Shown here one piece after another: positions 7,661 through 15,456 of a DNA stretch of 64,000 nt. The notes beneath the pieces are model-generated. The model saw nothing but the letters and a program-made list of their open reading frames with translations. It was not told the origin of the DNA and ran no database searches. The position numbers and the translations under genes are program-made. How positions within the stretch are numbered: position 1 is the stretch's first letter; each line of letters opens with the position of its first letter. The stretch is from Bacteroidota bacterium (GTDB lineage Bacteria > Bacteroidota > Bacteroidia > UKL13-3), in assembly GCA_947477885.1 (NCBI GenBank), contig CANJUD010000012.1:1-64000 (forward strand), written 5' to 3'.

Positions 7661-8665
7661 ATGAAACTAGTAACCTACAAACACAACCACACCGAGCACT
7701 TGGGCATACTCGCCCACACCGACCGTATATATCCCATTAGCGAAATCGACGAAAAAATTCCGGACGATATGGGAATTCTTTTATTAGAAGGTGAGCAGGC
7801 GATGTTCCAAGTTCGTTATTATAATGATATGATACAACAAAATGCCGATGCATATAAAAGTATATCATTAAATGATGTTATATTACAAGCTCCTGTGCCC
7901 CGTCCCACCTCATGCAGAGATGGGTATGCGTTTCGCCAACATGTAGCAGCAGCTCGCCGCAACAGAGGTGTGCCTATGATAGAAGAGTTTGATCAATATC
8001 CTATTTTTTATTTCACCAATCATAATGCCATACAAGGCCCCGGCGATTTGTGGTGCATGCCCGACCATTTTCAAAAACTAGATTTTGAATTGGAAATTGC
8101 TGCGGTGATTGGCAAAAAAGGAAGAAATATTAAAGCTGCCGATGCCGATAAATATATAGCAGGCTATACTATTATGAACGACATGAGTGCCCGCACTTTG
8201 CAAATGGAAGAAATGTTGTTGAACCTAGGCCCCGCCAAGGGCAAGGATTTCAGCACCGTGATAGGCCCATGGTTTGTAACGCCCGATGAACTCGAACAAT
8301 ATATAGTTCCAGCCAAACCCAACCATACCGGCAATCGCCACAATTTGCAAATGATATGCAGGGTGAATGGTATACAAGTATCGCAAGGCAATGTGGGCGA
8401 CATGGACTGGACCTTTGCCGAGATTATAGAACGCTGTGCATACGGTGTAGATATTTGGCCCGGTGATGTAATAGGCTCTGGCACTGTAGGTACTGGTTGT
8501 TTCCTCGAACTAAATGGAACTGGATTGCTCCACGACAAAGAATTCAAACCCCAATGGCTCAAAGAAAATGATGTGGTTGAAATGGAAATAACAGGATTGG
8601 GATTACTATCTAATACGATTAAAAAAGTAGATAGTGATTTTTCGATTTTGGCTTTGAAGAAATAG
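7661..8665 (+). CDS. Fumarylacetoacetate hydrolase family protein
   Basis: 334 residues with the FAH fold: RDGYAFRQHVAAARRNRG, the metal/substrate segment around DFELEIAAVIGKKGRNI, the NDMSAR core motif, KGKDFSTVIGPWFVTPDEL, and GDVIGSGTVGTGC near the C-terminus. The family hydrolyses C-C bonds in acylpyruvates. This ~330-residue form is the one linked to tyrosine catabolism in Bacteroidota, where it would cleave fumarylacetoacetate at the end of the homogentisate path. An hppD gene for the same path lies at 59911. Isomerase or decarboxylase activity of related FAH members is an alternative. Confidence 0.8.
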   Translation: MKLVTYKHNHTEHLGILAHTDRIYPISEIDEKIPDDMGILLLEGEQAMFQVRYYNDMIQQNADAYKSISLNDVILQAPVPRPTSCRDGYAFRQHVAAARRNRGVPMIEEFDQYPIFYFTNHNAIQGPGDLWCMPDHFQKLDFELEIAAVIGKKGRNIKAADADKYIAGYTIMNDMSARTLQMEEMLLNLGPAKGKDFSTVIGPWFVTPDELEQYIVPAKPNHTGNRHNLQMICRVNGIQVSQGNVGDMDWTFAEIIERCAYGVDIWPGDVIGSGTVGTGCFLELNGTGLLHDKEFKPQWLKENDVVEMEITGLGLLSNTIKKVDSDFSILALKK

Positions 8666-8711
8666 ATTTTAGATTTATATAAAATACCTTTGCATTTAGG
8701 TATATAACTAA

Positions 8712-9311
8712 ATGCTGCTTTTTAATCGACATTTTCGCAAAAATATTCGCCTTAAAGGATATGATTATTCTCAGGCTGGATTGTATTTTATTACTATATG
8801 CACAAATAATATGAAATGCTTATATGGAAAAATCATAGATGAGGAAATGATATTAAACGATTATGGAATCATTGCCTATAATGAATGGCTAAAATTACCC
8901 GAACGATTCCCAAATTTGGAATTAGATGTATTTCAAATAATGCCAAATCATATGCATGGAATACTTGCCCTAAAAAAAAATGATGCCGTACATGCATCCC
9001 TCGGGGATGCTAATATGGCCACCCCTCCGCACAAGGCCGGGGCGAGCCTTGACCCTACCAACACACCAAAAACCATTGGCGATATTGTGGGGGCATACAA
9101 ATCATTGGTGGCTAATAATTGCTTGGAAACATTTAAAAAAATAAAAATAAATGATGGAATCTCTCCCGATAAAATCCCTATGATGGGGAAACTATGGCAA
9201 AATAATTTCTATGAACATATAATAAGAAATGATGCAGCCCATCTTCGAATTTCACAATATATAATAAACAACCCTAAAAAATGGAAGGGTGATAAATTTT
9301 ATGAACGATAA
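8712..9311 (+). CDS. REP-associated tyrosine transposase (RAYT, Y1 HUH type)
   Basis: 199 residues. It begins with the family's RHFRKNIRLKGYDYSQAG, YFITICT strand and metal-binding HUH motif PNHMHGI (residues ~78-84). The single catalytic Tyr is in NNFYEHIIRN (~167-176), followed by YIINNPKKW. RAYTs are single-copy, domesticated relatives of IS200/IS605 transposases that process REP hairpins. The linker after the HUH motif (residues ~95-118) contains a perfect hairpin, GCATCCC-TCG-GGGATGC (8994-9010). No IS ends are seen. REP-like palindromes recur through this window (16444, 56826, 59767). A TACCTTTG element lies at 8685-8692. Confidence 0.85.
   Translation: MLLFNRHFRKNIRLKGYDYSQAGLYFITICTNNMKCLYGKIIDEEMILNDYGIIAYNEWLKLPERFPNLELDVFQIMPNHMHGILALKKNDAVHASLGDANMATPPHKAGASLDPTNTPKTIGDIVGAYKSLVANNCLETFKKIKINDGISPDKIPMMGKLWQNNFYEHIIRNDAAHLRISQYIINNPKKWKGDKFYER
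8994..9010. repeat. REP-like hairpin inside the RAYT gene
   Basis: GCATCCC-TCG-GGGATGC, a 7-bp perfect stem with a 3-base loop, in the variable linker of the transposase. Confidence 0.7.
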
Positions 9312-9323
9312 TATATATTAATA

Positions 9324-10076
9324 TTACAATGAATTATTCAATAACGGCAACTCCACCACCTTCCCATACAGCGGATGCTTCACAGCTTTTTCGTGCACCA
9401 ACCACAGGTGTTTCATATTATGTGTATCGCCACCAATAAAGTTCACCATTTGGTTTTGTATTAAATGCTCGGCTACTTTTTTGGCTTGGGGATTATAGTA
9501 TCCGATAATGGATAAAAGATTCATTTGAAATAATACGCCGCTGCCAACTATCTGCTCATAATCATCAGTGCCTGGGATGAAATATTGATAACGCTCGGGG
9601 TGGGCGAGCACGGGAATATAGCCTGATGTTTTGAGTTCGAAAATAGCAGATAGCAAATTCATGGGCATATCCATAAAACCTGTTTCTATTAATACATATT
9701 TTTCTTTACCAAACGAAAGAATATTATGGGCCAGTACCTTCTTTTCAAAACTATCATCTACATAATACTCAGCAGCTGCCTCTAATTTTATGGTGAGGCC
9801 TGCTTTCTGCATTTCCTCACGCACCATTTCTAATTTGGCATTAATAATCTCAGGTGAATTTTTATAAAAATCACTCATCACATGGGGTGTGGTAATGGCT
9901 TTTGTATATCCTTTACTTTCTAAAATTTTTAATATCTCTATCGATTCCCCCATCTCTTTGCAACCATCATCAATACCAGGCAGGTAATGACTGTGAAAAT
10001 CGACCTTAATAGGATTTACAAAATCGGCGGGCAGTTCTTTTTCTTTTCTGCGGAATATGTTGGATAAGAAACTCAT
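9324..10076 (-). CDS. PHP-type tyrosine-protein phosphatase, CpsB/YwqE family
   Basis: 250 residues of the PHP metal-dependent phosphatase fold: VDFHSHYLPGIDDG (~25-38), a TTPH segment (TTPHVMSDFY), the AAAEYYVDD strand, PVLAHPERY and the terminal FIGGDTHNMKH. The His/Asp metal ligands are all visible. These enzymes dephosphorylate bacterial tyrosine kinases that control capsule or exopolysaccharide export. No kinase or polysaccharide export gene is nearby. It is convergent with the RAYT gene, separated by 12 bases. The start ATG at 10076 gives the usual family length. Confidence 0.85.
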   Translation of the reverse strand: MSFLSNIFRRKEKELPADFVNPIKVDFHSHYLPGIDDGCKEMGESIEILKILESKGYTKAITTPHVMSDFYKNSPEIINAKLEMVREEMQKAGLTIKLEAAAEYYVDDSFEKKVLAHNILSFGKEKYVLIETGFMDMPMNLLSAIFELKTSGYIPVLAHPERYQYFIPGTDDYEQIVGSGVLFQMNLLSIIGYYNPQAKKVAEHLIQNQMVNFIGGDTHNMKHLWLVHEKAVKHPLYGKVVELPLLNNSL

Positions 10077-10251
10077 TGTTTTGGGGTTGCAAATTACTGA
10101 TTTAATTGGATATTATTTTTACCATTAATTTTACAGCGTCATTCTGACGAGGAACGAGGAAGAATCCCATGGAATGTGAGCTCGATCAGATGAGATTTAT
10201 AGCATTGAATTTAAAATCAAGTCCCAATTCCATTAATGCTATATTCGCAGA

Positions 10252-10548
10252 ATGGAACGCGGTGGTTCGATATACATTCTCACAAATAAATACAATACTA
10301 CACTATACGTTGGTGTTACCTCTAATTTAATAGATAGAATAAGCGAACACAAAAATAAAAAACATCCTCATTCATTTTCCTCAAGGTACAATTTACAAAA
10401 ACTTGTCTATTATGAAAGTTTTCATAGTATTGAAGAGGCAATTATTAGAGAGAAACGAATTAAAGGTTGGATTAGATCCAAGAAGATAGAATTAATAGAA
10501 TCGATAAATAAGGATTGGAAGGACTTATATGATAATTTGTGGGAGTAA
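10252..10548 (+). CDS. Small GIY-YIG nuclease-family protein
   Basis: 98 residues covering the complete GIY-YIG domain: GGSIYILTNKYN with the Y-I-L variant of the first Y motif, then TLYVGVTSNLIDRISEHK with the catalytic Arg, and IREKRIKGWIRSKKIELIE, which holds the conserved Glu and the basic C-terminal helix typical of the UPF0213/URI-like group. Function of this stand-alone group is poorly known. Proposed roles are DNA repair or mobility. It is intact, unlike the copy at 46795, and it sits between inverted repeats (10136-10663), so it may be the product that acts on them. Confidence 0.88.
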   Translation: MERGGSIYILTNKYNTTLYVGVTSNLIDRISEHKNKKHPHSFSSRYNLQKLVYYESFHSIEEAIIREKRIKGWIRSKKIELIESINKDWKDLYDNLWE

Positions 10549-10603
10549 AGCAGAGGGTCGCCGACAACATTTCATTCCGAGCAAACATTCCATGAGATTC
10601 TTC

Positions 10604-10650
10604 GTCTCGTCAGAAACTGCAATAATTTTATAGGACTATTTCTGACGAGA
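10604..10650. repeat. Hairpin at the right side of the GIY-YIG unit
   Basis: Perfect 12-bp stem (TCTCGTCAGAAA/TTTCTGACGAGA) with a 23-base loop. Confidence 0.8.
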
Positions 10651-10684
10651 ATCAGAATGACGCGTAACTATAAAAAGGTAAAAC

Positions 10685-10716
10685 AAAAAACGCCACCCAA
10701 TAATGAGCAGCGTTTC
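10685..10716 (-). terminator. Probable rho-independent terminator of rplY
   Basis: Minus strand AAACGCTGC...GGCGTT followed by a T-run, 22-53 bases after the rplY stop. The stem is short and imperfect. Confidence 0.5.
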
Positions 10717-10737
10717 GAAATATTATTTATAAAATTA

Positions 10738-11322
10738 TTATTTACCAGGAGCAGCGGCAGCTTCTTGTTTGGTAGAACGTGTTACCGTTACACTTACAAT
10801 AGCATTGGCTGGAGCATCAAGAATAGTGATGCCTGGCAAGTTAATATCTTGTACTTTGATTGATTTGCCCAATTCAAGAGCATCAATTTTTACTTCAACA
10901 AAATCTGGGAAGTCTTTAATCAAGCCACGTAAAGTCATTTTACGGATTTTCTTCACCATTTTACCACCTGCACGCACACCGGGTGAGTTGCCTGTGATAT
11001 TCACGGGTATCTGCATAGTAACTGGCTTATCTTCAGATACTGAAAGGAAATCCACATGAATAATGGTATCATTTACCGGGTGGTATTGTACTTCTTGAAT
11101 AATGGCATTATGCATTTCACCATCTACATCCAATTTGGCTTTATAGGTATTTGGGGTGTATATAATGTCTTTAAAATCGGAAGCGTACATGTAAAAATGC
11201 AAAGGCTCTTTTTGATCGCCACCATATAATACACAAGGTACTTTGCCTTCGTTACGCAAATCTCTTGAACCGCGTTTGCCTGTGTTTTCTCTTTTGTTTC
11301 CGAATAATGCTACTGCTTTCAT
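10738..11322 (-). CDS. rplY: 50S ribosomal protein L25, long (CTC) form
   Basis: 194 residues: N-terminal L25 domain (RGSRDLRNEGKVPCVLYGG, residues ~17-35, contacting 5S rRNA), the conserved YHPVNDTIIHVDFLSV segment, then the TL5/CTC C-terminal beta domain (PGVRAGGKMVKKIRKMTLRG, IKVQDINLPG). The last 15 residues are Ala/Lys-rich, as usual. Its common neighbours prs and pth are not here. A TACTTTTG element is at 11364-11371 and a hairpin terminator lies downstream. It is divergent from metF. Confidence 0.95.
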   Translation of the reverse strand: MKAVALFGNKRENTGKRGSRDLRNEGKVPCVLYGGDQKEPLHFYMYASDFKDIIYTPNTYKAKLDVDGEMHNAIIQEVQYHPVNDTIIHVDFLSVSEDKPVTMQIPVNITGNSPGVRAGGKMVKKIRKMTLRGLIKDFPDFVEVKIDALELGKSIKVQDINLPGITILDAPANAIVSVTVTRSTKQEAAAAPGK

Positions 11323-11363
11323 GTCTGTATTGTTAATTTATTTACCCTCAATAAAAAGGGCTG

Positions 11364-11371
11364 CAAAAGTA
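11364..11371 (-). promoter_or_regulatory. Bacteroidota -7 element for rplY
   Basis: Minus strand TACTTTTG, giving a leader of roughly 35 bases. Confidence 0.55.
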
Positions 11372-11433
11372 ACACGATAATCTAAATTTGGCAAATCATT
11401 TTTAAATATTTATCGCAACCCAATGCAAATGCT

Positions 11434-11441
11434 TAATTTTG
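11434..11441 (+). promoter_or_regulatory. Bacteroidota -7 element for metF, close to the ATG
   Basis: TAATTTTG ends eight bases before the metF ATG. With the usual distance of about 5-7 bases to the transcript start, the mRNA would be leaderless or nearly so. Confidence 0.5.
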
Positions 11442-11448
11442 CCGTGAG

Positions 11449-12402
11449 ATGAAAATAACACAATACATCGAAAACGCTACAGATACGCTGTTTTCCATCG
11501 AGATATTGCCTCCTTTAAAAGGTAAAAGCATCGACAGTATTTACAATGGTATTGATCCTTTGATGGAATTTAAACCCGTTTTTGTGGATGTTACCTACCA
11601 CCGTGAAGAGTATATTTATCGCAAACGTACCGATGGAGGACTCGAAAAAATCTCGACCCGCAAGCGTCCGGGTACCGTGGCCATTTGTGCTGCCATCATG
11701 AACCGATACAAGGTAGAAGCCGTGCCGCACATCATCTGCGGAGGTTTTAACAAAGAAGAAACTGAGAATGCATTAATCGATTTACATTTTTTGGGAATTG
11801 AAAATGTATTGGCCTTGCGAGGTGATAGCATAAAAAATGAACCCCAGTTTAACGCCGAGCCTGATGGAAACAAAAATGCTTTGGAGTTGATACAGCAAAT
11901 CATCAACATGAACAATGGCATATACATGGACCAAGAACTTACCAATCCCTTCCCCACAGATTTTTGTGCGGGCGTTGCTTGTTATCCGGAGAAACATTTT
12001 GAAGCACCCAACATTACTTCCGATTTAAATTTCTTAAAACGCAAAGTGGATGCAGGTGCGAAATATGCTGTTACCCAGATGTTTTTCGACAATAGTAAAT
12101 ATTTTGAATTTGTAGCCAAGTGCAGAGAAATGGGAATCGACATCCCAATTATACCCGGACTGAAACCATTGACCACCAAGAAACAACTGAGCATACTGCC
12201 CAAAATATTTGCCATCGATATCCCCGAAGAATTATCCAATGCTGTTGAGAAAGCAGCCGATGATAAAGCCGTAAAACAAATTGGAATTGAATGGGCCATC
12301 ATGCAATCAAAAGAATTGAAACAGGCAAAAGTACCCGTGCTGCATTATTATACCATGGGCCAGAGTGAAGCTACCAAGGTCATTGCAAGTCAAGTTTTTT
12401 AA
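11449..12402 (+). CDS. metF: Methylenetetrahydrofolate reductase
   Basis: 317 residues, the bacterial MetF length. It reduces 5,10-methylene-THF to 5-methyl-THF for methionine synthesis, with FAD. Signatures are FSIEILPPLKGKSID near the N-terminus (FEF/PPK-like), VDVTYHREEY, the HIICGGFNKEE segment, NVLALRGD, and GAKYAVTQMFFDN with the IPIIPGLKP motif. A metK gene lies elsewhere in the window (61920). A leaderless-like promoter precedes the gene. Confidence 0.95.
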   Translation: MKITQYIENATDTLFSIEILPPLKGKSIDSIYNGIDPLMEFKPVFVDVTYHREEYIYRKRTDGGLEKISTRKRPGTVAICAAIMNRYKVEAVPHIICGGFNKEETENALIDLHFLGIENVLALRGDSIKNEPQFNAEPDGNKNALELIQQIINMNNGIYMDQELTNPFPTDFCAGVACYPEKHFEAPNITSDLNFLKRKVDAGAKYAVTQMFFDNSKYFEFVAKCREMGIDIPIIPGLKPLTTKKQLSILPKIFAIDIPEELSNAVEKAADDKAVKQIGIEWAIMQSKELKQAKVPVLHYYTMGQSEATKVIASQVF

Positions 12403-12457
12403 TTTATTTTTGGAGTAGTAATTGCAACCTTTGGCCTACAAAAGACGTAAACTGTAA

Positions 12458-13714
12458 ATGAAGAAAATTATCATCCTACTTCTTATCATAATTAGTGCAA
12501 GGGCTCATGCATCTTCCATATTTATCCCCATGGACGAGAGCCAGAAAGATCATCTCAAATCTTATGGCATCACTTATTGGGTGCTTGCCAAAGGGGTTGA
12601 AGCTGAGTGGTTGCTCAATTACAAAGGCGGTAGTTTTATGTTTGTCTACAGCGAAAGTTTTGAAAAAGAATGCAAAATACGCGGCATCACCTACCAAAAA
12701 ATTAGTGATGCCCAATCGCAAGGTATCCGCGAAGAAATAGCACAGCCCGATCAAAATATGGAAGTGGTGAAACTATATAAAGCCCCAAAGGTTGCAGTAT
12801 ATTCTCCCAAAACCAAACAACCTTGGGATGATGCGGTAACACTGGCCATGACGTATGCCGAGATTCCTTATGAAGTAGTATTTGATGATGAAGTATTGGA
12901 TGGAAAACTTCCCACATATGACTGGTTACACTTGCACCACGAAGATTTTACGGGGCAGTATGGAAAATTTTATGGGGCCTTTCACAATGCTGCATGGTAT
13001 CAAACCGAGGTGAGAGAATCAGAGGCGATGGCAACAAAGCATGGATTTGCAAAAGTGTCGCAACTGAAATTGGCAGTGGCCAAAAAGATTCGTGATTTTG
13101 TAATGGGTGGCGGATATTTATTTGCCATGTGCAGTGCTACCGACAGTTATGATATCGCACTGGCAGCCGATGGTGTTGATATATGTGAAAGTATATTTGA
13201 TGGCGATGGTTCAGATGCCAACTCTGATAAGAAACTAAACTTCACCAATACTTTTGCTTTCGAAAAATTTACTTTGCTCAAAGACCCTTATACTTATGAA
13301 TACTCCAGCATAGACTGCCGCCCTGAGATGCGTAATGTGCGTGAAGAAGAAGATTATTTTACCTTATTTGATTTCAGTGCCAAGAGTGATGTGGTCCCAA
13401 CGATGTTGTGTCAAGACCATACAAAAATTGTTAAAGGCTTTATGGGCCAAACTACTGCTTTCCATAAAGAATTTATAAAAAACACCGTGGTGGTTATGGG
13501 CGAAAATAAATCACTGGGCGAAGCAAAGTATTTGCATGGCGATTATGGCAAAGGCACTTGGACTTTCTATGGAGGTCATGACCCAGAAGATTATCAGCAT
13601 ATAGTGGGCGAACCACCAACAGATATATCTTTGTTCCCAAATTCACCCGGATACAGATTAATATTAAACAATGTATTATTCCCATCGGCCAAAAAGAAAA
13701 AATTAAAAACATAA
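12458..13714 (+). CDS. Periplasmic protein of the Bacteroidota 'asparagine synthetase B'-labelled family
   Basis: 418 residues with a Sec signal peptide (residues 1-18, ending ARAHA-S). The rest is highly similar to a family very conserved in Bacteroidota that is often labelled asparagine synthetase B. Family landmarks: IFIPMDESQKDHLKSYGI, YSPKTKQPWDDAVTLAMTYA, YDWLHLHHEDFTGQYGKFY, GGGYLFAMCSATDSYDIALA, and GTWTFYGGHDPEDYQH. There is no asparagine synthetase ATP-PPi domain and no N-terminal Cys glutaminase. The GGGY..CSATD region looks like a glutamine-amidotransferase-like fold, so the real function is unknown. It heads a tightly packed run of five genes. Confidence 0.7.
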   Translation: MKKIIILLLIIISARAHASSIFIPMDESQKDHLKSYGITYWVLAKGVEAEWLLNYKGGSFMFVYSESFEKECKIRGITYQKISDAQSQGIREEIAQPDQNMEVVKLYKAPKVAVYSPKTKQPWDDAVTLAMTYAEIPYEVVFDDEVLDGKLPTYDWLHLHHEDFTGQYGKFYGAFHNAAWYQTEVRESEAMATKHGFAKVSQLKLAVAKKIRDFVMGGGYLFAMCSATDSYDIALAADGVDICESIFDGDGSDANSDKKLNFTNTFAFEKFTLLKDPYTYEYSSIDCRPEMRNVREEEDYFTLFDFSAKSDVVPTMLCQDHTKIVKGFMGQTTAFHKEFIKNTVVVMGENKSLGEAKYLHGDYGKGTWTFYGGHDPEDYQHIVGEPPTDISLFPNSPGYRLILNNVLFPSAKKKKLKT

Positions 13715-14394
13715 TGATTCAAGAAACAAGCTCGATTAATGCAGCACTTAGCGGACTATTTGAAGGATATGCTTTGGTAAAAAAACTTCCAAATGACTAT
13801 CATACATTAGTCGCAGCCCTACAGCAGTCATTCAGTGAAGAAGCTGGATTTGAAGACAAGTTGAGAAAACTGGATGAAGTATTTTCACGCAATCCACAAT
13901 ATATAGATTTGCAAGAAGCCGTTTTCGATTTGCTGATGGTGCATTTTTTATCGGTGGATGCAAATAGATTTGATCCCGATTATTTTGAAAGCCCTGCTTG
14001 GTTGCAGATAGAAGAAAACACATTAGACAGAGGCACCGAACTGCTTAATTTGTTATTATATATTGACGAATGTAAACACGATGAATTGGAGCAATCGCTC
14101 GAAGATTTCCTTGATGAATTTTTACTGACACAGGAAGATGGTTTCAGCGAAGAACATGAGATATATGCGTCGCTAATTGAGCTACAAGAAATGGTAGATG
14201 AAGAAGTGGATGATATTATGAAAGCTGCTGATAGTGTAGGTGCTGAAGACCCTATGCATGATTATATATTACCAATATTATTATTCTTTAAAGGCGATAT
14301 AGATACCAACGATCTTGCAAATAAGTTGGATGATAAACACGCATTGCAAATGGCTTATCTTTGCAGCCTAAAACAGTATCAAATAAATTTATGA
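13714..14394 (+). CDS. Acidic hypothetical protein
   Basis: 226 residues, not recognised. Strongly acidic and apparently all-helical; no signal peptide or membrane helix. Notable are the DELEQSLEDFLDEFLLTQEDG and EEVDDIMKAADS regions. The ATG overlaps the last base of the previous stop (TAATG), and its own stop overlaps the next ATG (ATGA), so it is translated in a coupled operon with the periplasmic protein and the DUF4199 genes. Confidence 0.7.
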   Translation: MIQETSSINAALSGLFEGYALVKKLPNDYHTLVAALQQSFSEEAGFEDKLRKLDEVFSRNPQYIDLQEAVFDLLMVHFLSVDANRFDPDYFESPAWLQIEENTLDRGTELLNLLLYIDECKHDELEQSLEDFLDEFLLTQEDGFSEEHEIYASLIELQEMVDEEVDDIMKAADSVGAEDPMHDYILPILLFFKGDIDTNDLANKLDDKHALQMAYLCSLKQYQINL

Positions 14395-14954
14395 GTGACG
14401 AAAATTTAATACAAGAAGAAACCCCAAGTCCTTTAAAAACTACTTTAATTGTGGGAGGGATTTTGGGTGTGTTTATGCTGCTATATAATTATATTTTTAT
14501 ATGGAGTGGCGACATGAAAGACATGGAGGGTAATAAGATATATAGTTATATACAGTATTTTATTATCCTAGGTTTTGGATTGGCGGCAATAAAAATTCAC
14601 CGTGATAAAAACCTAGGTGGGGAAATTAGTTATGGAAAAGCATTTGTTACTTCTTTGCTTACCATACTTTGGTTTTCTATTATAGTAGCAGCATTTACTT
14701 ATTTTTATTTCAAATTCAATCCCGAGAAGATTGATGAAATTATGCGTGAAGGCATGAAATCGATGGAGAAAAAAGTAGATAAAGGTGAAATGACCGAGAC
14801 AGATTTTGACAATGCCGAACAGTTTATGCAAATGATAAACGGGGCGATGCCCATGGCTTTTTTCTCCTTTATGGGATGTATACTTCCAGGTATTATCACC
14901 TCATTAATTGCAGCAGCATTTCACAAACTTATTAAATCCAAAAAACATGAGTGA
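14391..14954 (+). CDS. DUF4199 membrane protein (copy 1)
   Basis: 187 residues from the ATG at 14391, whose ATGA overlaps the preceding stop; an upstream in-frame start at 14361 would add ten residues inside the preceding gene and is less likely. Four membrane segments: ~17-40, ~55-72, ~83-104 (VTSLLTILWFSIIVAAFTYFY) and ~152-175 (ending in ...ITSLIAAAFHKL). A charged helix with GMKSMEKKVDKGEMTETDFD lies between the last two. DUF4199 is a Bacteroidota family of unknown function often placed next to GT2 glycosyltransferases, as here. Confidence 0.75.
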   Translation: MSDENLIQEETPSPLKTTLIVGGILGVFMLLYNYIFIWSGDMKDMEGNKIYSYIQYFIILGFGLAAIKIHRDKNLGGEISYGKAFVTSLLTILWFSIIVAAFTYFYFKFNPEKIDEIMREGMKSMEKKVDKGEMTETDFDNAEQFMQMINGAMPMAFFSFMGCILPGIITSLIAAAFHKLIKSKKHE

Positions 14955-15456
14955 AGAAAAACCAGAATTGATATCACCTCTAGGATCCGCTTTAAAATTT
15001 GGATTGGCAATGGGTATATTGCTTATTATATATCTATATTTTACCACCCGTAAAACTATTGATGACAACCATAGCTTAGCTGGCAATTATAATATATTAA
15101 ATTTACTGATGGTGTTAGTGCCCATTGTACTAGCAATATTAGAACACCGCAAAAAATTTGCTGGCCGACCCATGAGACTCACTGAAGGACTGGGTACTGG
15201 CGTGATTACCGTTTTTATTGGTGGTGCGATATCTTCTCTATTTTTATTTATATATTATATTTCCAATGCCGATGTAATGGCCGCATTGGAAAGAATTAGT
15301 TTGCAAGAAAATCCTGGGCAACCACAAAGTATTTTGGAAGCCGGTAATTTCAAAAAAGCAATTTTAGCTTGCCTCAGTATATATATGATTACTTTTATGG
15401 TGGGTTTTATATTATCATTAATTTCGTCATTATTCTTATTTAAACGTAAAGCCTAA
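14947..15456 (+). CDS. DUF4199 membrane protein (copy 2)
   Basis: 169 residues from ATG 14947 (overlapping the previous stop by 8 bases, ATGAGTGA); the in-frame start at 14908 would lie inside the previous gene. It is a paralogue of copy 1, with the same four-helix plan: helices ~16-34, ~45-66, ~80-102 and ~140-163, and the loop EHRKKFAGRPMRLTEGLGTG. The tandem arrangement points to a duplication, possibly giving a heteromer. The stop overlaps the start of the glycosyltransferase (TAATG). Confidence 0.75.
   Translation: MSEEKPELISPLGSALKFGLAMGILLIIYLYFTTRKTIDDNHSLAGNYNILNLLMVLVPIVLAILEHRKKFAGRPMRLTEGLGTGVITVFIGGAISSLFLFIYYISNADVMAALERISLQENPGQPQSILEAGNFKKAILACLSIYMITFMVGFILSLISSLFLFKRKA

Larger units (their letters stand above)
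10132..10667. mobile_element. Inverted-repeat-bounded unit carrying a GIY-YIG gene
   Basis: The ends are GCGTCATTCTGA at 10136-10147 and its exact complement at 10652-10663; with one bulge the match extends to ~16 bp. Inside each end is a second shared block (left ~10146-10184, right ~10573-10612, inverted) containing CATGGAATGT and GAGGAACGA-like sequence. The right side also has a perfect 12-bp stem TCTCGTCAGAAA/TTTCTGACGAGA (10604-10650). One complete gene, a GIY-YIG nuclease, fills the middle. No clear target duplication was seen. Whether the unit moves as one is an inference. Confidence 0.55.
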
